This document shows positions 17,176-25,836 of a DNA stretch of 64,000 nt, one piece after another (the first letter of the stretch is position 1; each line of letters opens with the position of its first letter). The stretch is from NCBI GenBank assembly GCA_003450735.1, contig DMEZ01000072.1:54460-118459 (forward strand). Reading direction: 5' to 3'. Made by a program: the position numbers and the translations under genes. Below the pieces are notes generated by a model. It was given only the letters and a program-made list of their open reading frames with translations. It was not told where the DNA came from and searched no databases. This stretch comes from Elusimicrobiota bacterium. GTDB taxonomy: Bacteria; Elusimicrobiota; Elusimicrobia; UBA1565.

Positions 17176-18254
17176 GAGAGCACCGCCTTGAGGTCTGCCG
17201 CCAACGGCTGCCCGGCTACCCGCAGCGGGTCGCGCGCCTTCGAGACGGCCTCCGCGGGCGATATGATCCCGCGGGTCGCCAACTCGTGCAGGACCTTGTC
17301 CATCGAGTGCATCCCGAGCTTCCCGCTGGTTTCGATGACGTTGGGGATGAGGTGGGTCTTGCCCTCCCGGATGAGGTTCGACACCGCCGGCGTCACCAGC
17401 AGCAGCTCGCGCGCCGCGATGAGCCCTCGGCCATCGGCCCGGCTCACCAGCACCTGGGAGAGGACCCCCTTTAGGGAATCGGCCAGTTGGACGCGCACCT
17501 GCTGCTGTTGGCTGCCGGGGAAGACGTCCACGATGCGGTCCACCGTCTGTGCGGCGTCGGAAGTGTGCAGGGTCGCCAAGCAGAGGTGGCCCGTCTCGGC
17601 TGCGGTCAAAGCCAGGGCGATGGTCTCGGCATCGCGCATCTCCCCCACCATCAGCACGTCCGGGTCCTGCCGGAGCGCGCGCCTCAGGGCCTCCTGGAAC
17701 GAGCGAGTATCCGTGCCCACCTCCCGCTGCCGGATGACGCTCCGGCGGCTCTTGTAGACGTACTCGATGGGGTCCTCGATGGTGATGATATGCTTGCGGG
17801 CGTTGAGGTTGATGTGCTCGATCATGCAGGCGAGCGTGGTGGATTTCCCGCTGCCGGTCGGGCCGGTGACCAGCACCAGCCCCCGGGGCAGATCGGCCAG
17901 GCGCATCGCGACGGGGCCCAGCCCGAGGAACTCGGGCGAGGGGATCGCGGAGGGGATGACGCGGAAGACCGCCTCCATCTGCCCTCGCTGCTGCAGGACG
18001 TTGATGCGGAAGCGCGAGAGGCCCGGGATGGCGATGGAGCAGTCCAGCTCCAGGCTCTCCTCGAAGCGGGCCCTCTGGGCGTCATAGAGGAGCGACAGGA
18101 TCATCCGGCGGCAGGTCTCCGCGTCGACCGGGGGGAAGCCGGGCAGCTCCGAGATGGAGCCGAGCGCCCGGACGAGCGGAGGGCTGCCCGTCGTCAGGTG
18201 GATGTCGCTGGCCTTCGCCGCCATCGCCGCCTTCAAGATCGCCATCAGTTCCAT
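17172..18254 (-). CDS. pilT: Twitching motility retraction ATPase PilT
   Basis: 360 residues from the ATG at 18254. ASDIHLTTGSPP at the N-terminus, Walker A VTGPTGSGKSTTLA, ITIEDPIEYVY, the Walker B region VLMVGEMRDAETIALALTAAETGH and the LHTSDA His box identify PilT, the hexameric motor that depolymerises type IV pili. The AIRAEL element of canonical PilT reads AARELL here (RGLIAARELLLVTPAV), a moderate divergence. An earlier ATG at 18290 is in frame but adds a short basic stretch not usual in the family. It heads the string pilT, REC-pilB, TPR, histidine kinase. Confidence 0.92.
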   Translation of the reverse strand: MELMAILKAAMAAKASDIHLTTGSPPLVRALGSISELPGFPPVDAETCRRMILSLLYDAQRARFEESLELDCSIAIPGLSRFRINVLQQRGQMEAVFRVIPSAIPSPEFLGLGPVAMRLADLPRGLVLVTGPTGSGKSTTLACMIEHINLNARKHIITIEDPIEYVYKSRRSVIRQREVGTDTRSFQEALRRALRQDPDVLMVGEMRDAETIALALTAAETGHLCLATLHTSDAAQTVDRIVDVFPGSQQQQVRVQLADSLKGVLSQVLVSRADGRGLIAARELLLVTPAVSNLIREGKTHLIPNVIETSGKLGMHSMDKVLHELATRGIISPAEAVSKARDPLRVAGQPLAADLKAVLS

Positions 18255-18370
18255 GGGGTTCACCGCCCTATGCTCTCTAACAACAACCATAACCCGCAGC
18301 CCCTCAATTCCGGCTCAAATGCGGCTCTGGCAGCCCTCAAATGTTGTGGTACAATACCCGCAGGCCCTCC

Positions 18371-19078
18371 ATGCCCGAGAACACCCGCTACAAGATCATG
18401 GTCGTCGACGACGACCGGGACATCACGGAGTCCACCGCCCTCTTCCTGCGTCGGGCCGGCTACTCGGTCATCACCTGCTTATCGGGCGACGAGCTGCTCC
18501 GCAAGGTCAAGACCTCCCAGCCCGACCTCATCCTCTCCGACGTCCTGCTGGGGGATTCCAACGGAGTGGCCCTCTGCGCGCGCATCCGGCAGGATACGGC
18601 CACGCGCCACATCCCGATCATCCTGGTCTCCGGCTCCCGCATCAGCGAGCAGGACACCGCTTCAGCCCTCTACGAGGGCGCCGACGACTACATGGTCAAG
18701 CCCCTCTCGCCGCGAGTCCTCATCGCCAAGGTCTGCGCGGTGCTGCGCCGAGTGAAGGCGCCCCTCGAGCTCGAGGAAGTGCTGCGCAGGAGCGGCCTCG
18801 TCCTCAACGTCCCGGAGCGCACGGCGTCGCTGGACGGCCGCGAAGTCCAGCTGACGCGCAAGGAGTTCGACCTGCTCACCGTGCTCCTGCGCAAGGGGGG
18901 GAAGGTCCTCTCCTCGAAATTCCTCCTGGAGACGGTCTGGGGCTACGAACTCGAGGATTACAACGACACCCACACCGTCGAAGTGCACGTCTCCAGCCTC
19001 AAGAAGAAGCTCGGCCGCAAGCTCGCCGCCATGATCACGAACATCATCGGGTCAGGCTACCGCTTCGACCCTCTCTGA
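18371..19078 (+). CDS. OmpR/PhoB-family response regulator
   Basis: 235 residues. Receiver domain: IMVVDDDRDITES, Asp in LILSDVLLGDSNG, ILVSGS (Ser where Thr/Ser is expected), MVKPLSP. Winged-helix effector: VQLTRKEFDLLTVLLRKGG, VWGYELEDYNDTHTVEVHVSSLKKKLG, GSGYRFDPL. It is transcribed away from pilT and the kinase cluster across a 116-base gap. A -10 box TACAAT lies at 18350-18355, giving a leader of only about nine bases with no Shine-Dalgarno sequence. Likely partner of the histidine kinase at 12.6-14.4 kb, by proximity only. Confidence 0.93.
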   Translation: MPENTRYKIMVVDDDRDITESTALFLRRAGYSVITCLSGDELLRKVKTSQPDLILSDVLLGDSNGVALCARIRQDTATRHIPIILVSGSRISEQDTASALYEGADDYMVKPLSPRVLIAKVCAVLRRVKAPLELEEVLRRSGLVLNVPERTASLDGREVQLTRKEFDLLTVLLRKGGKVLSSKFLLETVWGYELEDYNDTHTVEVHVSSLKKKLGRKLAAMITNIIGSGYRFDPL

Positions 19079-19104
19079 CCCCCTGTTTTTGCTTTAATAG
19101 CCCC

Positions 19105-19794
19105 GTGGAATTCAAGTACCGCTTCACCTTCCCCGACAAGTCCGAGCACGTCGTCGACATCGTGCTCGAGGACGACACCCTCAGCCTCCAGCTCAAGCCC
19201 CGCAAGGACCCGCCCGAGTGGACGAAGCTCGGCTACCACCAGTGCGAGGGCTGCCTCCTCAAGGAGAAGGAGCACCCGCACTGCCCCGCGGCCCTCGTCC
19301 TGCTGGAGATGGTCCTCCGGTTCAAGGACTGCAACGCCAGCCAGCTGGTGGACATCGAGATCCATACCGAGCGCCACACCTACTGCCGGCGCGGGCCGCT
19401 GTCCCTGGGAATGAGCTCGCTCGTGGCGGTCTGCCTGCCCGCCTGCGGCTGTCCCGTGCTGGACAAGATCCGGCCGATGGTCTTCACCCACCTCCCCTTC
19501 GCCTCGCTCCAGCAGAACCTGCACCGCCAGCTGGCCAACTACATGCTGGCCCAGTACTTCCGCTCTCGCCGCGGACTCGAGCCCGATTGGGAGATGAAGG
19601 GGATGGTGGCCCTCTCGGAGGACATCCACACGGTCAACCGCAACCTCTGCCAGCGCATCTCCTCGGCCTGCCCCAAGGACGCGACGGTCAACTCGGTCGT
19701 CCACCTGGACTGCTTCGCGGGGAACGCTTCGCTCGCCCTGAAGCGCAAGGGCCTGGCCCAGATCGAGCGATGCTTCGCGGCCTACTTCCGCTAG
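19105..19794 (+). CDS. Cys-rich uncharacterised cytoplasmic protein
   Basis: 229 residues from GTG at 19105. Conserved-looking blocks are KYRFTFPDKSE at the start, YHQCEGCLLKEKEHPHCPAA (a possible metal site), ERHTYCRRGPLSLGMSSL and CLPACGCPVLDKIRPMVFTHLPF. I associate this arrangement with a DUF6901-like family, from memory only. No signal peptide or membrane helix. A -10 box TTTAAT (19093-19098) ends six bases before the GTG, so translation probably begins at the first transcribed base; no ribosome site is present. Function unknown. Confidence 0.65.
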   Translation: MEFKYRFTFPDKSEHVVDIVLEDDTLSLQLKPRKDPPEWTKLGYHQCEGCLLKEKEHPHCPAALVLLEMVLRFKDCNASQLVDIEIHTERHTYCRRGPLSLGMSSLVAVCLPACGCPVLDKIRPMVFTHLPFASLQQNLHRQLANYMLAQYFRSRRGLEPDWEMKGMVALSEDIHTVNRNLCQRISSACPKDATVNSVVHLDCFAGNASLALKRKGLAQIERCFAAYFR

Positions 19795-20759
19795 CCCCCA
19801 TGGGCGCCCTTCTCTGCCTCGCACTGTTCCGGCCGCCCCTTCTCCATGCGGCGGAGCGTCCTTCCTGGTTCGACCAGACGATCACCCAGCAGGACGGGCA
19901 CTTCCTGGTCGTCGGGCATTCCGGGCCCCGGAAGGACAAGGCCCAGGCGAAGGACGAGGCGTTGGCCGACGCCATGACGCAGTTCGTGGGCTACTGCAAG
20001 ACGGACGTGGACTCCCTGAGCCGGAGCTACGACGTCTATTCGGCCGTGGGCGGCGCGACCCGCAGTTCGTCGACCATGGAGATCCACAGCCAGCTGCGCG
20101 TCAAGGCCTTCGTCCGGCGTGCGCTGCCGATGGATTGGTTCGTCCGCAAGGAGAAAGGCTCGACCTTCGCCTCCGTGCTGCTGAAGGTGCCCCAGGAGGA
20201 GTTCGAGCGCCTCACCCGGGAGAAAAGCATCAAGCTCTCGGTGGACATCGCCTTCTTCTACGAGGACGCGAAGAAGAAGATGCGCCCCCTCAAGGACGGG
20301 GACGTGCTCAAGTCGGGAGACGGCTACGCCCTCTACATCAAGCCCAGCGACACGAGCTTCCTCTACGTCTACCAGGTGGACGCGCTCGGGAAGTCGTTCC
20401 GCCTGTTCCCGAACCCGGAGTTCAGGACGGCCGAGAACCCGGTGGCGGCCGGGCTGGACGTGTGGGTCCCCAACCAGAAGGACGTCCTGTTCCTGGACGA
20501 GACGACGGGGAAGGAGTTTTTCTACGTGTTCGGCTCGCCGGAGGCCCTCCCGGAGTTCGAAGGCGAGAAGGCCGTGAATCTGACCCGCAAGGACCTCGAC
20601 GCCGTGATAGGCTTCAAGAAGATGGGCGTGGCGGGGCTCCGGCAGAAGCTCGACGCCTCCAAGGTCGCCCTGCCCGAGAAGACGGACGTCGTGGAAGTGA
20701 AGAAGAAGCTCCAGGCCGAAGGCGCGTTCGTCTACGAGACCTGGTTCTGGCACCGCTAG
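19770..20759 (+). CDS. Secreted DUF4384-domain protein
   Basis: 329 residues from the ATG at 19770 (319 from 19800). Both starts give a signal peptide ending near LLHAAERP. The first half resembles LPP20/FlgT-like domains that process a repeated-name argument (DEALADAMTQFVGYCKTDVDS). Residues about 185-270 match DUF4384: LKSGDGYALYIKPSDTSFLYVY and FRLFPNPEF. DUF4384 proteins are envelope proteins, some linked to protein kinases or secretion. The start overlaps the preceding gene by 25 bases, or the genes are 5 bases apart if 19800 is used. Confidence 0.7.
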   Translation: MLRGLLPLAPMGALLCLALFRPPLLHAAERPSWFDQTITQQDGHFLVVGHSGPRKDKAQAKDEALADAMTQFVGYCKTDVDSLSRSYDVYSAVGGATRSSSTMEIHSQLRVKAFVRRALPMDWFVRKEKGSTFASVLLKVPQEEFERLTREKSIKLSVDIAFFYEDAKKKMRPLKDGDVLKSGDGYALYIKPSDTSFLYVYQVDALGKSFRLFPNPEFRTAENPVAAGLDVWVPNQKDVLFLDETTGKEFFYVFGSPEALPEFEGEKAVNLTRKDLDAVIGFKKMGVAGLRQKLDASKVALPEKTDVVEVKKKLQAEGAFVYETWFWHR

Positions 20760-20777
20760 GCGCGGAGCCTCTCCCCC

Positions 20778-21974
20778 TCAGACCGCTTCCAGCAGGGCGA
20801 AGTGCAGGTACTCCGTCTCCGGCATCGCCAGGAGCACGGGGTGGTCCTGCGCCTGCCCCCGCACGGAGAGCACGCGGAAGCTCCGGCGCGCCTTCATGCC
20901 GGCGGAGCGGAGCATGTCCATGAAGTCCTTCCTCCCGACGTGGTGCGAGCAGGTGCTCGTCGCCAGCAGACCGCCCCGCGGCAGGCACTTCATGGCCGCG
21001 GCGTTGAGCTTCGCGTAGGCCCGCAGGGCGGAGGGCAGGTGCTTGCGCGAGTGCACGAAGCTCGGCGGGTCGAGCAGGATGAAGTCCGGCTGGGTGGTCT
21101 GGGCCCCGCTCGCGAAGGACTCGAGCACCTCGCCCGCGTCGCCCTCGTCGAACTCGCAGGTCTCGTGGAGCCCGTTGAGCTTCGCGCTCTCCCGAGCCAG
21201 TTCCACGGCCGGCCCCGAGCTGTCGAGCCCCAGCGTCTCCAGGGCGCCGTTCTTGGCCGCGGTCAAGCTGAACGAACCGCTGAAGCAGAACAGGTCGAGG
21301 ACCGTGCGCCCCTTGAAGTACGGCGCCAGGAAGGCGCGGTTCTCCCGCTGGTCGAAGTAGAAGCCGGTCTTCTGGCTCCCTCCGCCCACGGCGACCGCGT
21401 ACTGGAGCCCGTCGACCGAGAGGGTCAGGCGGTCGGGCACCTCGCCCCGGGCGGTCCTCGTCTCGGCTTTCAGGCCTTCGAGGACGCGGGCGGGGTGGTC
21501 GTTCTTCAGGTAGATCCCCTTCGGCTTGAGCAGGCGCTCGAGCGCGTTCAGGACGGCGTCGAGGCGCTTCTCCATGCCCGCCGCGAGCACCTGGAGCACG
21601 AGCACGTCCTCGTAGCGGTCCACGACCAGGCCCGGCAGGTTGTCCGACTCGCCGAAGCAGAGGCGGTAGGAGCGCTCCCCCCCTAGGCGCGCCTCGCGCA
21701 GGGCGTTGGCGGCCTGCAGGCGCTCGTAGAAGAACTCCTCTCCCGCGTCCGTCAGACCGCGGGAGAGCAGGCGGAAGGAGATGAGGCTGTGCGGGTTGTA
21801 GAAGCCCGTCCCGACCAGCGCCCCGCCGGCGGTCTTGAGGACGGCGAGGCCGCCGGGCTCGACCTTCGGCACCTCCTTGAGCTCGTTGGAGAACGCCCAC
21901 AGGTGCCCGGCGAAGAGCCGGTCTTCCTCCTTCGGCTTGAGCGTCAGCGTGAGAACGTCGGTTTCAGCCGGCAT
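20778..21974 (-). CDS. rlmI: RlmI-like 23S rRNA m5C methyltransferase
   Basis: 398 residues. N-terminal PUA domain (LKPKEEDRLFAGHLWAFSNEL), an EEHEH-type middle domain (FGESDNLPGLVVDRY) and a C-terminal Rossmann methyltransferase: TVLDLFCFSGSFSL (SAM loop), LGLDSSG, and DFILLDPPSFVHSRK (catalytic motif IV), then TCSHHV. This is the RlmI/RlmK-L class that methylates a 23S rRNA cytosine; which site cannot be read from the sequence. Last gene of the string from the AsmA-like gene; its start overlaps the SAM hydrolase gene by 11 bases. Confidence 0.88.
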   Translation of the reverse strand: MPAETDVLTLTLKPKEEDRLFAGHLWAFSNELKEVPKVEPGGLAVLKTAGGALVGTGFYNPHSLISFRLLSRGLTDAGEEFFYERLQAANALREARLGGERSYRLCFGESDNLPGLVVDRYEDVLVLQVLAAGMEKRLDAVLNALERLLKPKGIYLKNDHPARVLEGLKAETRTARGEVPDRLTLSVDGLQYAVAVGGGSQKTGFYFDQRENRAFLAPYFKGRTVLDLFCFSGSFSLTAAKNGALETLGLDSSGPAVELARESAKLNGLHETCEFDEGDAGEVLESFASGAQTTQPDFILLDPPSFVHSRKHLPSALRAYAKLNAAAMKCLPRGGLLATSTCSHHVGRKDFMDMLRSAGMKARRSFRVLSVRGQAQDHPVLLAMPETEYLHFALLEAV

Positions 21975-22725
21975 AGACAGCCTCCCCTACTCGGATGCCC
22001 GTCGAGGCAGCGAAGCTGCCCTCCCGGATGGACAACTCCACGAAGCCGTACGATCCGACGACCGCGAGCGGAGCGCCGCGCCGCGCGTCGGCGTAGCAGG
22101 ACACGAGAGGCGCGCGCACGCCGCGGGCCCTCAACGCTCTCGCCCTCAGCCCTTCGCCGGAGAGGTTGGTCACGGCGTTGCCGAAGCGGTCGATGAGCAC
22201 GACCTCCCCGGCGAGCCTCCCCCCCCTGCGCCGCGGCTTGGGCCACGGGAGCCGGATGAACGAGCTCTTCCGGGGTCCCAGCCGGGCGGGCGGCAGGCCG
22301 CAGGCGAGGGCCGCGGCCGTCGGCGCGAACACGTCCCGGCCGTGGAAGGTCGGGCTCGGGTCCTTCAGCCACAGCCCCCGGGCCGTGAGGGAGCGCACCT
22401 CGCGGAAGGGATCCGCCTCGGCGGCCAAAGTCAGCAGGCCGTTGTCCGGGGCCAGGTAGGTGTGGCGCCTCCCGCGGGCCCACAGCAGGGCCCGGCGGGA
22501 GCCCACCCCGGGGTCCACGACGCAGACGAAGAGCGTGTTCTCCGGGTAGTAGGGGAGGGCCGAGCGCAGGTGGAGCGCGGCGGCCCGGATGTCGTGGCGC
22601 GGCACGCCGTGGCAGAGGTCGACGAGCCGGGCCCGCGGGGCCCGGGAGAGCAGCACGCCCCGCATCACGCCGGCGTAGGGGTCGTCGTGGCCGAAGTCCG
22701 TGAGGAGGGCGATGAGCGCTCTCAT
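21964..22725 (-). CDS. SAM hydrolase / DUF62 family protein
   Basis: 253 residues from the ATG at 22725. LLTDFGHDDPYAGVMRGV at the start, then HGVPRHD, VVDPGVGSRRALLWARG, APDNGLLT and the C-terminal domain GEVVLIDRFGNAVTNL are diagnostic of the DUF62 fold shared by fluorinase, chlorinase and the S-adenosyl-L-methionine hydrolases, which cut SAM to adenosine and methionine using water. Most bacterial members of this type are hydrolases. Coupled to purB (ATGA overlap), consistent with adenosine or purine economy. Confidence 0.87.
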   Translation of the reverse strand: MRALIALLTDFGHDDPYAGVMRGVLLSRAPRARLVDLCHGVPRHDIRAAALHLRSALPYYPENTLFVCVVDPGVGSRRALLWARGRRHTYLAPDNGLLTLAAEADPFREVRSLTARGLWLKDPSPTFHGRDVFAPTAAALACGLPPARLGPRKSSFIRLPWPKPRRRGGRLAGEVVLIDRFGNAVTNLSGEGLRARALRARGVRAPLVSCYADARRGAPLAVVGSYGFVELSIREGSFAASTGIRVGEAVYAG

Positions 22726-24032
22726 GCGAGGCCGGCCCGGCGGAACACCGCATCCAAAGACGCGCCGTAGGATTCCAGGTCGAAGCAGGCGTCGAGCCCC
22801 TTGACGCCCAGGAGCCGGCGCACGTCCGGGTCGGCCGCGAGGATCCTGCGAAAAGGGACGCGCCGGCGCCAGCACGCCATGGCGCAGCGCTGGACCACCG
22901 CGTAGGCCTCCACCCGGCCCAGGCCCTTGTCGATGAGGGCGAGCAGCACGCGCTGGCTGAAGACGAGGCCGTGGGACCGCGCCAGGTTCTCCTTCATGCG
23001 CTCGGGGTGCACCTCGAGGCCCTCGAGCACGCGGGCGAAGCGGGCGAGCATGAAGTCCAGCAGGATGGCCGCGTCCGGGAGGACGACCCGCTCGACGGAG
23101 GAGTGGCTGATGTCCCGCTCGTGCCAGAGCGCGGTGTCCTCGAGGACGGCCGCGTGGTAGGAGCGGAGGAGCCGAGCGAGGCCGCAGAGGTTCTCGCAGA
23201 GGATGGGGTTGCGCTTGTGCGGCATCGCCGACGAGCCCTTCTGCCCCTTCCCGAAAGGCTCCTCGGCCTCCAGCACCTCGGTGCGCTGGAGGTGGCGGAT
23301 CTCGGTGGCGAAGCGCTCGATGGCCCCGGCGCTCAAAGCGAGGGCGTGCAGGTACTCCGCGTGCCGGTCGCGCGGGACCACCTGCGTGGAGGCCGGCTCG
23401 GGGCGCAACCCTAAGCGCCGGCAGACCTCCTCCTCCACCTTGGGCGAGAGCTGGGTGTGCATCCCGACCGCGCCCGAGAGTTTGCCGAAGGAGACGGCCT
23501 CCTTGGCGCGGCGCAGGCGCTCCTGGCACCGCACGAGCTCCGCGTGCCAGCCGGCCAGCTTGAAGCCGAAGGTGATGGGCTCCGCGTGCACCCCGTGGGT
23601 GCGGCCCGCCATCCAGGTCCGCCGGTGGCGCAGAGCCAGCTCCGCCGTGAGCCGCCGGAGGCGCTCCAGGCCCTCGGCGAGGATGTCCGAGGCCTCCTTG
23701 AGCTGAAGGGCCAGGGCCGTGTCGAGCACGTCGGAGGAGGTCAGGCCGTAGTGCAGGTAGCGCACGACCGCGGGGGCCCGGGGTCCCAGGGCCTCGGAGA
23801 CGGCCTCGATCATCGCGACCACGTCGTGCGCGCTCTGCTCCTCCTTCGCCTTCACCGCGGCGTAGAGAGGCCGCGAGAGCACCTTCCTCAGCTCGCGGAT
23901 CTCGCGCGCGGGGATGCGCTTCGGCTCGGCTAGGACTTCGAGCAGCGCCGCCTCCACCTCCAGCATGCGCCGGATGCGGCGCTCGTCGTTCCACACGGCG
24001 GCCATCTCGGGACGGCTATAGCGTTCGATCAT
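22722..24032 (-). CDS. purB: Adenylosuccinate lyase
   Basis: 436 residues. YSRPEMAAVWNDERR at the N-terminus, the catalytic base His region LTSSDVLDTALALQ, AGRTHGVHAEPITFG and the fumarase-superfamily signature GSSAMPHKRNP (about residue 265) identify PurB, which removes fumarate from SAICAR and adenylosuccinate in purine synthesis. The length fits the short bacterial form. It overlaps the transporter gene upstream by 17 bases and the SAM hydrolase gene downstream by four. Confidence 0.95.
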   Translation of the reverse strand: MIERYSRPEMAAVWNDERRIRRMLEVEAALLEVLAEPKRIPAREIRELRKVLSRPLYAAVKAKEEQSAHDVVAMIEAVSEALGPRAPAVVRYLHYGLTSSDVLDTALALQLKEASDILAEGLERLRRLTAELALRHRRTWMAGRTHGVHAEPITFGFKLAGWHAELVRCQERLRRAKEAVSFGKLSGAVGMHTQLSPKVEEEVCRRLGLRPEPASTQVVPRDRHAEYLHALALSAGAIERFATEIRHLQRTEVLEAEEPFGKGQKGSSAMPHKRNPILCENLCGLARLLRSYHAAVLEDTALWHERDISHSSVERVVLPDAAILLDFMLARFARVLEGLEVHPERMKENLARSHGLVFSQRVLLALIDKGLGRVEAYAVVQRCAMACWRRRVPFRRILAADPDVRRLLGVKGLDACFDLESYGASLDAVFRRAGLA

Positions 24033-25242
24033 CGTAGAGCTCCAGGTCCTTGAGTCCTTCCTCGCGCGGGGTGAGCTGCCGCGCGAACTGGGCGAAGCCC
24101 GCCGCCGCGAGCAGTCCGACGGCGCAGACAGCGAGCCAGGGCGCCGCCGGCCAGCGCGGGCTCAGGCTCTGCTGGAGGGCGCCCCCCAGCAGGGGCCCGA
24201 GGGCCACGCCGATCTGCTCCATGAAGCCCGCGAAGCCGACGTAGCGGCCCTTCAGGCCCTCGGGGGCCAGGTTGGCCATGAGCGCCTGCAAAGACGGGGA
24301 GACCGTCACCTCGCCCAGGGAGACCACGGTCATCGAGGCGGCGAGAGCGCCCAGGCCGCTGAAGAATCCCACCGACGCGTAGCCCGCCGCGTAGAGCAGA
24401 CAGCCGGTTGTGAGCGCCGTGGTGAGGCGCCCCCGCGCGATGAGGCGCGTGACGAGGTTCTGGGTCGCGACGACGATCAGGCCGTTGAGCGAGAAGAGCA
24501 GGCCGACCTGCGCATCGCTCAAGCCCGCGTAGGTCACGGCGTGCACGGAGAGCGTGACCACCATTTGGGCCATGACCATCCCGATGAGCAGGGCATAGAG
24601 GGAGAAGCGCAAAAAACGCTCGTCGCGCGCGGCCGTGAACAGGTCGGCCGGGTGGAAGGGCGCCGCCGGCTGGCGGGGCGCCTCGCCGGCCTCCTTCAGG
24701 GCCCGGGTGAGCAGGCCGCAGACCCCGCAGACGAGGGCCGTCGCGGCGAACATCCCAGGATACGACCAGCCCGCCAGCCGCCCCCCGAGCGCCGGGCCGA
24801 GGGCCCAGCCGAGGTTGAGCGCGACCCTCAGCCAGCCGTAGGCGTGCAGGCGCTCGTCGGGGCCGGAGTGGTCGGCGATCCAGCTGCGGGCGGCGGGGGC
24901 GAAGGCGAAGCCCACCAGGCTCGCCCCCATGTGCAGGAGGACGAGCGCCCACACCGGCCCCTGCGCCCAGAGCGCCGCGCTGAGCGCCGCCGTCAACAAG
25001 CCGCGGCCCCAGAGCGCCGCCTCCATCACCCGCCGCCGGCCCAGCCGGTCGGAGAGGTCGCCGCCCCAGCCGTGGCTGGCGGCGGAGGCGAGCAGGGAGA
25101 GGGACAGGAAGGCCCCGACCCAGCCCATCGGGACGCCGCGGGTCTTGTTGAGGTACAGGGCGAAGAACGGGAACGAGAGAGCGAGCCCCGCGGTCAGCAG
25201 GCCTTGGCAGAGGCACAGGATCCACAGAGCCCGCCCCTTCAC
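24016..25242 (-). CDS. Major facilitator superfamily transporter
   Basis: 408 residues, about twelve membrane helices, with the MFS loop motif GGDLSDRLGRRRVMEAA between helices 2 and 3. A second weaker copy is in the C-terminal half. The subfamily looks like a drug/proton antiporter (DHA1, YdgI/MdtH-like), but the substrate is not evident. Start GTG at 25242, three bases after the pyrE stop. The 3' end overlaps purB by 17 bases. Confidence 0.85.
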   Translation of the reverse strand: MKGRALWILCLCQGLLTAGLALSFPFFALYLNKTRGVPMGWVGAFLSLSLLASAASHGWGGDLSDRLGRRRVMEAALWGRGLLTAALSAALWAQGPVWALVLLHMGASLVGFAFAPAARSWIADHSGPDERLHAYGWLRVALNLGWALGPALGGRLAGWSYPGMFAATALVCGVCGLLTRALKEAGEAPRQPAAPFHPADLFTAARDERFLRFSLYALLIGMVMAQMVVTLSVHAVTYAGLSDAQVGLLFSLNGLIVVATQNLVTRLIARGRLTTALTTGCLLYAAGYASVGFFSGLGALAASMTVVSLGEVTVSPSLQALMANLAPEGLKGRYVGFAGFMEQIGVALGPLLGGALQQSLSPRWPAAPWLAVCAVGLLAAAGFAQFARQLTPREEGLKDLELYDDRTL

Positions 25243-25245
25243 CTC

Positions 25246-25836
25246 TCACTCGCCTTGAAGGAAATCCAGGATGTCTTTGCGGCCGAGCCGGGAGAGCGGC
25301 ACCTGGCGGGCGCACAGCTCGCAGGCGTCCGGCGGGGCGACCTTCACGGGGTAGCTGACCAGCGCGCGGATCGGCACGGGGATGGGCAGGGGCGTGGTGG
25401 AGCGGTCGAGGATGGCGGCGACCCCGACCACCTTGGCCCCGTAGGCCTGCGCGAGGGCGACGACCTCGGAGGTGGTGTGGCCGGTGGTCAGGACGTCCTC
25501 GACCACGAGCACCCTCTCGCCCGGCGAGAGCTGGAACTCCCGGCCGAGGGACATCGCCCCGCCGACCCTTTCGGTGAAGATGGAGCGGCACTTTCGCACG
25601 CGGGCGACCTCCTGCCCGATGACGACCCCGCCCACCGCCGGCGCGATGACCACGTCCGCCTCGGAGGGGAACTTCGCGCTCATAGCCTTGGCGATCTTCT
25701 GGGCCAGGTGCGGGTACTGGAGGACGACGGCGGCCTGGATGAAGGTCGGGCTGTGCAGCCCGGAGGGCAGGCGGAAGTGCCCGCTGACGATCGCTCCGTG
25801 CTCCTGCAGGATGCCGATGACGTCGAGTTTGTTCAT
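25246..25836 (-). CDS. pyrE: Orotate phosphoribosyltransferase
   Basis: 196 residues. FRLPSGLHSPTFIQ (orotate side), APAVGGVVIGQEVAR, FTERVGGAMSLGR and the PRPP loop VLVVEDVLTTGHTTSE are the standard PyrE blocks; it joins orotate to PRPP to make OMP. The C-terminal part carries an extra pair CELCARQVPLSR seen in some bacterial PyrE proteins. ATG at 25836 overlaps the stop of the AsmA-like gene (ATGA). Confidence 0.94.
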   Translation of the reverse strand: MNKLDVIGILQEHGAIVSGHFRLPSGLHSPTFIQAAVVLQYPHLAQKIAKAMSAKFPSEADVVIAPAVGGVVIGQEVARVRKCRSIFTERVGGAMSLGREFQLSPGERVLVVEDVLTTGHTTSEVVALAQAYGAKVVGVAAILDRSTTPLPIPVPIRALVSYPVKVAPPDACELCARQVPLSRLGRKDILDFLQGE